Origin: Shimia gijangensis
GTDB taxonomy: Bacteria; Pseudomonadota; Alphaproteobacteria; Rhodobacterales; Rhodobacteraceae
Assembly (NCBI RefSeq): GCF_900142085.1
Contig: NZ_FQZQ01000002.1
Coordinates: 62,001-126,000, forward strand
Direction: 5' to 3'
Length of the DNA stretch: 64,000 nucleotides
In this document: in pieces, positions 53,504 to 62,578 of the stretch
How positions within the stretch are numbered: the first letter of the stretch is position 1
Layout: each line of letters begins with the position of its first letter
Program-made: the position numbers and the translations under genes
Notes under the pieces: model-generated
What the model was told of the DNA's origin: nothing
The model's input: only the letters and a program-made list of their open reading frames with translations
The model's database searches: none

Positions 53504-55915
53504 ATGCAATCTCATGCGAAAGTAGTCATCGTTGGCGGCGGCATGATGGGCGTGGGCCTTGCGTACCATCTGGCCGAAGAAGGTTGGAAAGATGTTGTTT
53601 TGATTGAAAAGGGTGAGCTTACCAGCGGCTCAACCTGGCACGCGGCGGGGCAATGCCCCAGCTTTATCAGCAACTACAACATGGCCAAAATCCACCATTA
53701 CTCAAACACGCTTTACCCGCGCCTCGAAGAATTGACCGGGCAACCCGCTGGGTGGCATGGATGTGGTGGCATTCGTTTGGCGACAACGCAAAAAGAGGTG
53801 GACTGGTTCCGTCATGTGGCTGGTTTCTCGGCCAATGTCGGCTTCCATATGGAGGTTATCGGGCCTGATCGGATCAAAGAACTTAACCCTTGGATCGAAA
53901 CCGAAGGTGTTCTTGCCGGGGCTTACACCAATATGGATGGCCACGTGGACCCGACAAGCGCCTGTAATGCTATGGCCGCCGGTGCGCGCCAAATGGGGAC
54001 ATCTATCATCCGTCACACCCGCGTGACGAACATCACCGTGTTGCCATCAGGTGAATTTGAAGTGCAAACCGACAAGGGCAACATCACCTGCGAACATGCG
54101 GTGAATGCCGCAGGCTGTTATGCCCGCGAAGTCGGTAAATGGGTCGGGGTCGAAACGCCGATCACAAATATGGAGCACCAATATCTGGTGACTGAGCCCT
54201 TGGAAGAGTTCAAAGACGCAGACTTTGAACTGCCGGTTATGCGCGACCCGGCCACCGCAGGATATTACCGGCAGGAACAAAACGCCGGGCTTGTCGGCAT
54301 TTATGAGCATTACGGTAGCCGCGAGGCCTGGGCCGGACGTGGGGGGTTCCCGGAATGGGACAGCGAGAACGAACTTTTTGAGGGTGACATTGATCGCATC
54401 GCGCCGTGGCTTGAGGCGGCCTTGGAACGGATGCCGATTTTTGCGAATGCGGGTATCAAGCGCATTATCAACGGGGCTATTCCACATACGCCGGATGGCA
54501 ACCCCTTAGTTGGCCCCGCGCCGGGACTGCGAAATTTTTGGCAGTGCTGCGGTGCAGCCATTGGCATTGCGCAGGGGGCTGGTACGGGCAAATATCTGGC
54601 ACAATGGATGGTGCACGGCGACAGTGAGATCAACATGCACAGCATTGATCCGCGTCGCTTCGGCGACTATGCCGATCCAGATTACACCCGGGCCAAAAGC
54701 TTTGATGACTATGAGAACATGTTTGAAACACCGCTGCCGGGCCGCGAGATACACGCAGGCCGCCCGAACCGTGTGACACCGCTTTTTGAACCACTAAAGG
54801 CCAAGGGCGCGGTCTATACCGAGGTCTATGGCTGGGAGCGCCCCAAGTATTTTGCGCCCGACGGGTTCGAGGAAACGCTGCAATACCGCCGCAATAACCT
54901 GTTCGATATCGTGGCTTCTGAGTGCAAAGCGGTGCGCGAGCGTGTCGGTGTTATGGACCTTTCAAGTTTCGCAAAGTTTGAGGTCTCTGGTGCGGGGGCC
55001 GAGGCACTGCTTGACGGTCTGACGGCCAATAAATTGCCGAAAAAGGTGGGGGGGATCAATCTAACTCACGTTCTGTCCGAAGGTGGTCGGATTGAGGGTG
55101 AATGGACCATCACGCGCTTGGCCGATGGTCATTTCTATGTCCTGTCCGGTGCAGGCACCGAGCGGCAGGCGCTTGATCAGTTGGCCTTTGGCGCAGGGGA
55201 TGATGTGGTCATAGCCAATGTGACCGATGATTATGGCATGCTGGTTGTGGCAGGACCCAAGGCGCGCGAAGTGCTTGGTCCTCTCACTGAGTCTGATATG
55301 ACGAGTGCTTCATTCCGATGGCTGTCAGGCCAGGAAATCACCATCGCAGGCATCCCTGTAAGGGCGCTTCGGGTGAACTATGTGGGCGAATTGGGTTGGG
55401 AACTGCACGCGCCAATGGCGAATTTAGCCACGCTCTATGACGCGATCTGGGCGTCAGGTGCCACGTATGGCATTGCTGATTTCGGAGTGCAGGCAGTGAA
55501 CAGCCTGCGCATGGAAAAAGCCTATCGTGGATTTGCGGCAGAGCTTACCAACGAGATCACCTTGATAGAGGCAGATTGCGAACGGTTTTACGCCCCGGAA
55601 AAGGGTGATTTCACCGGTCGCGCCGCGACTGAAAAGGTGCGCCAGCAGGGCATCGTTACCAAACTGGTCTATGGTGAGGTCGCCGCGACGGATTGTGACA
55701 TCTATGGCGGCGAGGCTGTCATGCAAGGTGACAAGGTTGTCGGTGTTTGTACGTCGGGTGGCTACGGTCATGCCACCAGCAAAAGCCTTGCGTTCGCCTA
55801 TGTGGAGCCTAAGGAGACCGAAGGTTTGGAAATCGTAGTTCTTGGCGAACGCCGTGCGTTCACGCTATTGGACGAACCCGCATGGGATCCTACGAACGCC
55901 CGCCAGAAAGTGTGA
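53504..55915 (+). CDS. FAD-dependent oxidoreductase with GcvT domain (dimethylglycine/sarcosine dehydrogenase-like)
   Basis: About 803 residues. The N-terminal DAO-type FAD domain starts VVIVGGGMMGVGLAYHLAE, with the flavin-attachment-like region LTSGSTWHAAGQCPSF. The C-terminal half is a GcvT/aminomethyltransferase module (VMDLSSFAKFEVSGAGAE; VNYVGELGWELHAP; NSLRMEKAYRGFAAEL) that passes the methyl as formaldehyde to tetrahydrofolate. ATG 53504 has AAAGGA seven bases upstream. It probably acts on the product of the neighbouring MttB enzyme. The substrate is not fixed by sequence. Confidence 0.9.
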   Translation: MQSHAKVVIVGGGMMGVGLAYHLAEEGWKDVVLIEKGELTSGSTWHAAGQCPSFISNYNMAKIHHYSNTLYPRLEELTGQPAGWHGCGGIRLATTQKEVDWFRHVAGFSANVGFHMEVIGPDRIKELNPWIETEGVLAGAYTNMDGHVDPTSACNAMAAGARQMGTSIIRHTRVTNITVLPSGEFEVQTDKGNITCEHAVNAAGCYAREVGKWVGVETPITNMEHQYLVTEPLEEFKDADFELPVMRDPATAGYYRQEQNAGLVGIYEHYGSREAWAGRGGFPEWDSENELFEGDIDRIAPWLEAALERMPIFANAGIKRIINGAIPHTPDGNPLVGPAPGLRNFWQCCGAAIGIAQGAGTGKYLAQWMVHGDSEINMHSIDPRRFGDYADPDYTRAKSFDDYENMFETPLPGREIHAGRPNRVTPLFEPLKAKGAVYTEVYGWERPKYFAPDGFEETLQYRRNNLFDIVASECKAVRERVGVMDLSSFAKFEVSGAGAEALLDGLTANKLPKKVGGINLTHVLSEGGRIEGEWTITRLADGHFYVLSGAGTERQALDQLAFGAGDDVVIANVTDDYGMLVVAGPKAREVLGPLTESDMTSASFRWLSGQEITIAGIPVRALRVNYVGELGWELHAPMANLATLYDAIWASGATYGIADFGVQAVNSLRMEKAYRGFAAELTNEITLIEADCERFYAPEKGDFTGRAATEKVRQQGIVTKLVYGEVAATDCDIYGGEAVMQGDKVVGVCTSGGYGHATSKSLAFAYVEPKETEGLEIVVLGERRAFTLLDEPAWDPTNARQKV

Positions 55916-56126
55916 CCGCCGGCAAAGATGCAACCTGGCTTTTGCGGACTAGCTCTGATCGCTGACAGGGAAACGGTCGGTCTCTATCTTTGTGCACCTC
56001 TCGAAGCGCCTTTTATGTGTTTCCTGTAATGGGCTTTGTGCGGGTCGCTGTCATTGGCGCACCCGTAGAGAAAGCAACCTTTGTACCGTGGAGCACTCCA
56101 TTGCCCTAAACTCGCTCGCTATTCAC
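55916..56126. other. Intergenic region upstream of the rpsD promoter
   Basis: No gene or clear terminator recognised between the flavoprotein gene and the rpsD promoter. Confidence 0.4.
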
Positions 56127-56154
56127 TTGACTCCCTGACGTACTCCTATATACG
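56127..56154 (+). promoter_or_regulatory. Putative rpsD promoter
   Basis: TTGACT, a 16-base spacer and TATACG, about 130 bp before the rpsD start. This leaves a long leader that holds the paired hairpins described separately. Confidence 0.5.
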
Positions 56155-56178
56155 CGCGGCTTCATTGGTGTTGGTGGC

Positions 56179-56218
56179 CCTCGCAAGAGGATTCCTGTCA
56201 TGTCGCAAGACAAGAGGA
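56179..56218 (+). promoter_or_regulatory. Tandem GCAA-tetraloop hairpins in the rpsD leader
   Basis: CCTC-GCAA-GAGG (56179-56190) is followed by TGTC-GCAA-GACA (56201-56212), the latter flanked by TCCT and AGGA that can extend the stem. Two consecutive GNRA-loop hairpins in the leader of a primary rRNA-binding protein gene suggest an S4 autoregulation site, by inference. Confidence 0.45.
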
Positions 56219-56283
56219 CAACGCCCTTCATAGTCGCCCATTCCGCCACGGTTTGAGCGTCGACCTAAAGAAGGATATCAGCC

Positions 56284-56904
56284 GTGACTAAGCGTACGTC
56301 TGCCAAGTATAAAATTGATCGCCGCATGGGCGAAAACATTTGGGGTCGCCCCAAATCCCCAGTCAACCGTCGTGAATATGGCCCCGGCCAGCACGGTCAG
56401 CGCCGCAAGGGCAAATTGTCTGACTTTGGTATTCAGCTGCGCGCCAAGCAAAAGCTGAAAGGTTACTACGGCGACCTGACCGAGAAACAATTCCGTCGCA
56501 TCTATGGCGAAGCCGAGCGTGTTAAAGGCGACACCGGTGAAAACCTGATTGGTCTGCTCGAGCGTCGTTTGGACGCCGTTGTGTATCGTGCCAAATTTGT
56601 TGCCACAGTCTTCGCTGCACGTCAGTTCGTGAACCACGGCCACGTCAAAGTGAACGGCAAGAAAGTGAACATTCCATCGTACCGCGTCAAAGAAGGCGAC
56701 GTTATTGAAGTTCGTGACCGCTCTAAGCAGCTGGCAGTTGTTCTGGAAGCTGCCGCTCTGCCAGAGCGTGACGTTCCGGATTACATGGACGTTGACCACT
56801 CAAAAATGACCGCCACTTTCGTGCGCACCCCGAACCTGGGCGATGTGCCATACCCGGTCTTGATGGAGCCCAACCTGGTGGTTGAATTCTACGCGAAGAA
56901 CTAA
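56284..56904 (+). CDS. rpsD: 30S ribosomal protein S4
   Basis: A 206-residue S4 protein. [38 protein letters not shown] and the S4 RNA-binding domain ([40 protein letters not shown]) are all present. It binds 16S rRNA early in 30S assembly. The start is GTG 56284 with AAGGA seven bases upstream. It stands alone with its own promoter and terminator. Confidence 0.98.
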   Translation: MTKRTSAKYKIDRRMGENIWGRPKSPVNRREYGPGQHGQRRKGKLSDFGIQLRAKQKLKGYYGDLTEKQFRRIYGEAERVKGDTGENLIGLLERRLDAVVYRAKFVATVFAARQFVNHGHVKVNGKKVNIPSYRVKEGDVIEVRDRSKQLAVVLEAAALPERDVPDYMDVDHSKMTATFVRTPNLGDVPYPVLMEPNLVVEFYAKN

Positions 56905-56930
56905 ATCTTCGCCGATCTTGAAAATTGCAG

Positions 56931-56962
56931 AAAACCCGCAGCCGCCGCGCTGCGGGTTTTTT
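56931..56962. terminator. Bidirectional terminator after rpsD
   Basis: CCCGCAGC, six-base loop, GCTGCGGG with AAAA before and TTTTTT after. It serves rpsD and the convergent L,D-transpeptidase gene. Confidence 0.93.
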
Positions 56963-56973
56963 CTTTGGTGGTG

Positions 56974-57726
56974 CTATTCGCTTTCGGATTTGCGCTTTTC
57001 TTCCGCTTCAACTGCGGCATAGATAGCCTCGGGGTCCACGATTTTGGGTGGCATCTCGACTCCGCGGTTCGCCAATTCTTCGCCTTCCATCGCAACGGAT
57101 TCGTCATAGGTTCGCACAACAACATTTGTGCCCAACTCTATCTGGTCGGCCAAATGGATCACGTCCTGATTAAACATCCGGATACATCCCGCTGAATTGG
57201 CATTGCCAATGGACTCCATGTCATTCGTGCCGTGGATGCGGTACCTTGTGTCTTTGCCGCCGCGATAAAGGTACAACGCCCGTGCGCCCAACGGGCTGGC
57301 GACGCCACCTGGAATGCCACCCGCAAATGGGCCGTAAACCTCGGGTTCACTGCGCAGCATGTTCTTAGTGGGTGTCCAACCGGGCCACTGTTCTTTGCGC
57401 CGGATCGTTGCGTTCCCACGAAAACCGCGCCCCTCGCGCCCTACGGCGACCGGATATCGCGTGGCCTTGCCGCCTTCCTCGACTAGGTAGAGAAATTTGG
57501 CAAATGGATCGACAACGATGGTGCCGGGGGCCTCTTCGCCGACATACACGACATCTGCGCGTCGGTTGGGGGCTTCGAGAAAGCTGGCGGGTACTTCCGG
57601 TAGAGTAATGTCACCGTCGGTCTGAGCGGCATAAATGCCCGCTGTTTCAGATGGTGGTGTCGCGCAGGCGGCGATCAATGTCAGGCAGCAACAGGCGAAG
57701 AACCCTCGGATTAAACTTCTTGTCAT
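56974..57726 (-). CDS. L,D-transpeptidase (YkuD domain) lipoprotein
   Basis: A 250-residue protein with a lipoprotein signal (CLTLIAACATPP, lipobox LIAAC). The YkuD domain holds the catalytic His in YRIHGTND and Cys in SIGNANSAGCIRMFNQD. It crosslinks peptidoglycan peptides or attaches proteins to them in the periplasm. GGAGC before ATG 57726 serves as ribosome site. Confidence 0.92.
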   Translation of the reverse strand: MTRSLIRGFFACCCLTLIAACATPPSETAGIYAAQTDGDITLPEVPASFLEAPNRRADVVYVGEEAPGTIVVDPFAKFLYLVEEGGKATRYPVAVGREGRGFRGNATIRRKEQWPGWTPTKNMLRSEPEVYGPFAGGIPGGVASPLGARALYLYRGGKDTRYRIHGTNDMESIGNANSAGCIRMFNQDVIHLADQIELGTNVVVRTYDESVAMEGEELANRGVEMPPKIVDPEAIYAAVEAEEKRKSESE

Positions 57727-58003
57727 AAAAACAGCTCCGGAAACTTTGTGGCAAGGTGGCGGTCACCTCCCCCGGTGCCGCTGCGTCAATTTCAGGTTAC
57801 GTGCATCTTTGAAGCGGCAGCAAGTGTTGTGTGCGTAATGGTTGCGATATACTGGCCTTAACGGCTGGGTTTCCAAGCCCATTGCCTGCGAACTGTGCGA
57901 AAAGGCGTGACCCCAAAAGCGCAAATCGCTCCTCTGACGATTTTACAATCTTTCAAAGCAAGGGGCGCGACGCTAGAACCCAAGCGAAGCAGGAGTTTTT
58001 AGT
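57727..58003. other. Divergent promoter region, ldt/hisC
   Basis: 277 bp without a recognised gene. TATACT at 57848-57853 could be a -10 box for hisC with TTGTGT 15 bases upstream, a weak match. Confidence 0.35.
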
Positions 58004-59089
58004 ATGTCTCGCATTACCCCACAACCTGGGATCATGGATATTGAGCTTTATGTCGGTGGCAAAGCCACAGTCGAAGGCGTGTCGGACGTTGTTAAACTGT
58101 CGTCCAACGAAAACCCCTATGGCTGTTCGGATGCTGCCAAAGCAGTGCATGCCAAATCGGGGCACAACTTGCATCGCTATCCAAGCACCGATCACAGTGA
58201 CTTGCGCGTAGTGATTGGTGAAGTGCATGGGCTAGATGCGAGCCGGATCATCTGTGGTGCGGGTTCTGATGAAATCCTACAGTTCATCACGCAGTGTTAC
58301 GCCGGTGTGGGCGATGAGGTTGTCTATACCGAACATGGGTTCTCCATGTATCCGATCCTCGCCAGAATGGTGGGCGCAAAACCCGTCAAAGTGGCCGAGC
58401 GCGAGCGGGTTGTGGATGTAGATGCTATTTTGGCTGCCTGCACAAAGAAGACCAAAATCGTCTTTATCGCCAATCCGGCGAACCCGACAGGGACGATGGT
58501 GGGAGGTAATGAAATGGCTCGCCTTGCTGACAGTCTGCCGGATGGGTGCATTTTGGTGCAGGATGGGGCTTATGCTGAGTTTGTGGATGGCTTTGACGGC
58601 GGCGCGTCACTGATTGAATCCCGTGACAATGTGGTCATGACCCGGACTTTCTCAAAAATATACGGATTGGGCGGTTTGCGCATCGGCTGGGGCTATGGCC
58701 CGCAAGCGATGATTGATGTGCTCAACCGAGTGCGTCAGCCGTTCAATTTATCGACTGTTCAGCTTTCCGTAGCAGAAGCGGCCATGCGCGATCAGGCATT
58801 TGTTGCGAAATGCCGCGCTGACAACGCACGAATGCGCGCCTGGTTGGCCGAAGCTTTGGCTGAATTGGGTGTGCCATCGGATACGTCTTGTGCGAACTTC
58901 ATTCTGGCGCGCTTTGTGGATCAGGCCGAAGCGGAGGCCTGCGATGATTACCTAAAATCTCAAGGGCTGCTGGTTCGGCGTGTAACCGGATACGGTCTAC
59001 CCAATTGTCTGCGGATTACTGTGGGCGACGAGGCAAGCTGTCGCCGGGTGGCCCATGCCGTCGGACAGTTTAAAGGTGGTGCACGATGA
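58004..59089 (+). CDS. hisC: Histidinol-phosphate / aromatic aminotransferase (HisC family)
   Basis: A 361-residue class II PLP aminotransferase. [32 protein letters not shown] and the Schiff-base Lys in [18 protein letters not shown] are typical of HisC. Its overlap with a prephenate/arogenate dehydrogenase gene suggests that it serves tyrosine and phenylalanine formation as well as, or instead of, histidine formation. AGGAG precedes ATG 58004. Confidence 0.92.
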   Translation: MSRITPQPGIMDIELYVGGKATVEGVSDVVKLSSNENPYGCSDAAKAVHAKSGHNLHRYPSTDHSDLRVVIGEVHGLDASRIICGAGSDEILQFITQCYAGVGDEVVYTEHGFSMYPILARMVGAKPVKVAERERVVDVDAILAACTKKTKIVFIANPANPTGTMVGGNEMARLADSLPDGCILVQDGAYAEFVDGFDGGASLIESRDNVVMTRTFSKIYGLGGLRIGWGYGPQAMIDVLNRVRQPFNLSTVQLSVAEAAMRDQAFVAKCRADNARMRAWLAEALAELGVPSDTSCANFILARFVDQAEAEACDDYLKSQGLLVRRVTGYGLPNCLRITVGDEASCRRVAHAVGQFKGGAR

Positions 59090-60012
59090 CAAAACCTGTC
59101 TACGGGCGCGTTGCACTGATTGGGCTGGGCCTGATCGCGTCGTCCATGTTCTGGGCGATCAAACGGGCTGGTCTGGCAGGGGAAGTTACGGGTTATGCTC
59201 GGTCGCAGGAGACCCGCGACACCGCGCGCAAAATCGGCCTTTGTGATCGGGTTTGCGAAAGTGCCGCCGAGGCTGCTGAAGGCGCTGATCTGGTGGTTCT
59301 CTGCGTGCCGGTCGGCGCAATGGGCGGTGTGGCGCAAGAGATCTCACCGGTCTTGAAGCCCGGTGCAACCGTATCTGACGTGGGCTCGGTCAAACGCGCA
59401 GTGATTGATGCCGTTGCACCGCATTTGCCTGAGGCTGTGCATTTTGTACCTGCGCACCCACTGGCAGGGACTGAGCATTCGGGGCCGCAATCCGGGTTTG
59501 CCGAACTTTATGACAACCGTTGGTGTATTGTGGTTCCGGCGGATGACGACACAGATGCTGAAGCGGTGGCGCGGTTGCGCTCTCTTTGGGAGGGCATGGG
59601 GGCCAATGTCGACCAGATGGATGCCGATCACCATGATCTGGTGTTGGCTGTTACATCACATGCGCCTCACCTGATTGCCTATACGATGGTTGGCGTCGCC
59701 GATGATCTGCGCCGGGTGACTGACAGTGAAGTTATCAAATACTCGGCTGCGGGATTTCGCGACTTTACCCGTATCGCGGCCTCTGACCCGACGATGTGGC
59801 GAGACGTGTTCTTGAATAACAAAGAGGCCACGTTGGAAATTCTTGGGCGGTTTACCGAAGAATTGTTTGCCCTGCAGCGCGCCATTCGGACTGGTGATGG
59901 CGATCACTTGTTTGACTACTTCACCCACACACGTGCAATCCGTCGCGGTATCATTGAGGCCGGACAGGACACCGACGCGCCAGATTTTGGGCGCGGTGCG
60001 AAGAAGCCGTGA
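59086..60012 (+). CDS. tyrC: Prephenate/arogenate dehydrogenase
   Basis: A 308-residue TyrA-family enzyme. The NAD-binding start is [18 protein letters not shown], followed by [27 protein letters not shown] and [17 protein letters not shown] with active-site His residues. It makes tyrosine precursors by oxidative decarboxylation. Its ATG overlaps the hisC stop. Whether it prefers prephenate or arogenate is not visible. Confidence 0.92.
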   Translation: MTKPVYGRVALIGLGLIASSMFWAIKRAGLAGEVTGYARSQETRDTARKIGLCDRVCESAAEAAEGADLVVLCVPVGAMGGVAQEISPVLKPGATVSDVGSVKRAVIDAVAPHLPEAVHFVPAHPLAGTEHSGPQSGFAELYDNRWCIVVPADDDTDAEAVARLRSLWEGMGANVDQMDADHHDLVLAVTSHAPHLIAYTMVGVADDLRRVTDSEVIKYSAAGFRDFTRIAASDPTMWRDVFLNNKEATLEILGRFTEELFALQRAIRTGDGDHLFDYFTHTRAIRRGIIEAGQDTDAPDFGRGAKKP

Positions 60013-60881
60013 TCCGCTGGGCTGGTATTGTAGTTTTGCTGCTGACCTCTGTTGCGCAGGCCAACGCGCCAGCGTCTTCACGGCGACCCGTCGCGCGCGA
60101 AGATGTATTTCCCGCAGCACTGCCCAGCCTCGCCCCTGAAAGATCGTTACGCCCCAAGAAACGCTCTTATGCTGTGCAGCGTCGGGCGCAAATGGCCGGC
60201 GCCGCTACCACTGCGGTCGTCGCAACGCCAAAACAAACGGCGCCTAAACCCGCAGCCCAACCCCAGATGAATTCAGCGCGCTCTGCTGTGGCTCCCGCGC
60301 GAGACGCTGAACCCATCGTTTCAGCCCGGCGCAAAGGCACCAAAGACTCAGGCATCGGCAAAGTCTGCAAAGACCGCAAGCTTAAGGGGGCCAAAGTCGG
60401 TAAGGTTCCGGGAAAGCTGAACGGTTGCGGGATCAAAAAAGGCGCCATCAAACTCTATTCTGTGTCGGGGGTCACACTAAGTCAGCCTGTGGTGATGGAA
60501 TGCGACACCGCCAAAGCTTTGAAAAAATGGGTCGAAGGCGGGATGGATAAATCCGTTGGTCGGTATGGTGGTGGCGTTGTTGAGCTGAAAGTGGCGGCAG
60601 GCTATTCTTGCCGGACCCGCAATTCACGTCCCGGTGCCAAGATTTCGGAGCACGGCAAGGGGCGCGCCATCGATATCTCTGGCTTTGAACTCAAAAATGG
60701 CAACACCATCTCGGTCCTGAATGACTGGAGCCGCGGAAAAAAGGGGCGCATCCTCAAAAAGATGCACAAAGAAGCCTGCGGACCGTTTGGAACAGTTCTC
60801 GGCCCCAAGGCTGATCGCTATCACAAAGATCATTTCCACTTTGATGTCGCCAAACATCGCGGCGGTTCTTACTGCCGCTAG
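60009..60881 (+). CDS. Extensin-like protein, putative cell-wall hydrolase
   Basis: A 290-residue protein with a signal peptide (AGIVVLLLTSVAQANA) and a Pro/Ala/basic linker, then the extensin-like C-terminal domain. ISEHGKGRAIDISGF and DHFHFDVAKHRGG keep the His/Asp metal pattern of LAS-type peptidases. It may trim peptidoglycan. It starts with GTG 60009 overlapping the tyrC stop, and ends overlapping the convergent DUF2125 gene by four bases. Confidence 0.87.
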   Translation: MIRWAGIVVLLLTSVAQANAPASSRRPVAREDVFPAALPSLAPERSLRPKKRSYAVQRRAQMAGAATTAVVATPKQTAPKPAAQPQMNSARSAVAPARDAEPIVSARRKGTKDSGIGKVCKDRKLKGAKVGKVPGKLNGCGIKKGAIKLYSVSGVTLSQPVVMECDTAKALKKWVEGGMDKSVGRYGGGVVELKVAAGYSCRTRNSRPGAKISEHGKGRAIDISGFELKNGNTISVLNDWSRGKKGRILKKMHKEACGPFGTVLGPKADRYHKDHFHFDVAKHRGGSYCR

Positions 60882-61873
60882 CGTAAAACCAGGCGAGGTG
60901 CGGGTGCGATGGGGATTGGGCCAATCCGGATTGTACCACTTTTGAAATTGAGCGGAATATCGAGGGTTCTGGGGTTGCCCGAAATACCGGCCAGCAATTC
61001 CAAACCCTGTTCAATCGCATCAAGCACACTTGCTGGTATTTGATCCGAACTACGGGCCACCGAGATAATCTCGCGCCAATTGGTGGCTCGTATAGTGATT
61101 TCCCCGGTGGGATATCCTGTGTTGTCGACGCTCACATGGCCCGTGGCCTGCAGATCAAGATTGCCCCAGGCGATTTGTGCATTGGTGATCTCGACGGAAG
61201 TTGGCTGAGGGCGCGCATCTTCCAGCGCATGGCGGTCCCAGGAGGCATCGAACCCTACCAGCAGGTCCGCCTGAACGGTTTTGAGGGTTTGGGGTAAAGA
61301 TTGTCCTGACAGCAAATTGTAAGAAATGGGCGGCGCGAAACCTTCGGCAACCAAGGCAAGACGATAGATGTTTTTTTCTTCGGGTTGTTTGTGCAGAGCC
61401 AGCCGCAGCGTGTCTGCCGCCAATTGCCAATCTATCGTAGACTGAACAGCCAGCTTTTCGATTGCGAGGTTTGCACGCTCTAACGGCAAGGATGTATCTG
61501 CGCCCAAAACCAATGACGCCTTCATATCGCTGCTGGCGATCTGCAAAGTCTGATCGGGAAAGGCGAGGGTTTGTTCGTGGGGCCAAACCGCAATTACGTG
61601 GTTGGGTTTGTAGCTGAGCGCAAATAGCTGAAAGAACGGGGATTGCCAGGCCACGCCCGTTTCCGGATCGGCCAGTGCCAGGTCTGAGAATGTGGTGTCA
61701 AACCGATTGGGAAAGCCGTTTACGGAAATATCGGAAACTTCAGCCTGCCAGCCTTCGGATTGGCGAGCGTCAAACCATGCCACAAACCCGGACTTTGCAC
61801 CCGTTGCCCCGACGAACCAATAGGCCGACCAGCCAAAGGCAGCGACCAGAATGACAATAAGAAGACGTTTCAT
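60878..61873 (-). CDS. DUF2125 domain-containing protein
   Basis: About 331 residues. The N-terminal membrane anchor MKRLLIVILVAAFGWSAYWFVGA is followed by ARQSEGWQAEVSDISVNGFPNRFDTTFSDLAL, the DUF2125 pattern common in alphaproteobacteria. The rest is beta-rich and probably periplasmic. The function is unknown. ATG 61873 begins the signal-anchor; the open frame back to 62062 overlaps chaC and lacks the family's start. Confidence 0.87.
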   Translation of the reverse strand: MKRLLIVILVAAFGWSAYWFVGATGAKSGFVAWFDARQSEGWQAEVSDISVNGFPNRFDTTFSDLALADPETGVAWQSPFFQLFALSYKPNHVIAVWPHEQTLAFPDQTLQIASSDMKASLVLGADTSLPLERANLAIEKLAVQSTIDWQLAADTLRLALHKQPEEKNIYRLALVAEGFAPPISYNLLSGQSLPQTLKTVQADLLVGFDASWDRHALEDARPQPTSVEITNAQIAWGNLDLQATGHVSVDNTGYPTGEITIRATNWREIISVARSSDQIPASVLDAIEQGLELLAGISGNPRTLDIPLNFKSGTIRIGPIPIAPAPRLVLR

Positions 61874-61939
61874 CGGCTGGGCCCTTTTCCCTAAGTCGTG
61901 ATTGGTGTTTAACGGCGCAAAACCGCAAGGACCAGAGAC

Positions 61940-62470
61940 ATGACAATGTGGGTATTTGGCTACGGCTCGCTGCTGTGGAATCCGGGCTTTGAGTATCGTG
62001 AACAAAGCGTGGCGACTTTGCCCGGTTGGCATCGCAGCTTTTGTATGCGCTCGATCCATCATCGCGGGACAGAGAACGACCCTGGACTGGTGTTAGCGCT
62101 GGACGCCCAAAGCGATGCCCATTGTCAGGGCGTGGCGTTGTTGGTCGAAGAGGGCCACGAGGCGAAAACGCTGGATTATTTGCGGGAACGCGAATTGATT
62201 TCTTCCGCCTACCTCGAAAAAATGCTGGATATTGATCTTGCTGATGGCCGCCGGGTCGAGGCGGTGACCTATGTGATCGATCCGCAGCACGTGCAATATT
62301 GCCATCTTGATCTGGAAGAACAGGCCCGGATTATTGCCACTGCCGTCGGCGGGCGAGGGCCCAACACAGACTATCTGCACAACACAGCGTCACACCTGTG
62401 GGAGTTGGGAATTGAGGATGATGACCTTGATTGGCTTTCGGCGCGGGTTAAGGCGCTGACAACTGGCTGA
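61940..62470 (+). CDS. chaC: Gamma-glutamylcyclotransferase, ChaC type
   Basis: A 176-residue protein with the cyclotransferase loop VFGYGSLLWNPGF near the N-terminus, SIHHRGTENDPGLVLAL and YLRERELISSAY with the catalytic Glu. ChaC enzymes split glutathione to 5-oxoproline and Cys-Gly. The 5-oxoprolinase genes at 23-26 kb would recycle that product, though the loci are far apart. It is divergent from the DUF2125 gene. Confidence 0.92.
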   Translation: MTMWVFGYGSLLWNPGFEYREQSVATLPGWHRSFCMRSIHHRGTENDPGLVLALDAQSDAHCQGVALLVEEGHEAKTLDYLRERELISSAYLEKMLDIDLADGRRVEAVTYVIDPQHVQYCHLDLEEQARIIATAVGGRGPNTDYLHNTASHLWELGIEDDDLDWLSARVKALTTG

Positions 62471-62578
62471 AGGCCTGTTTCCCAAAGCGCTCGTTCTGTG
62501 CGGTCATAGGGCCTTGGCACATGCGATATGACCCAGTAGGGTAAGCACAGAAAAAACAATGTGTCAGGAGCTGTCCAG

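Noticed and set aside
61874-62062. 63-residue N-terminal extension of the DUF2125 protein
   Set aside because: It overlaps the divergent chaC gene and precedes a clear signal-anchor that begins at ATG 61873.
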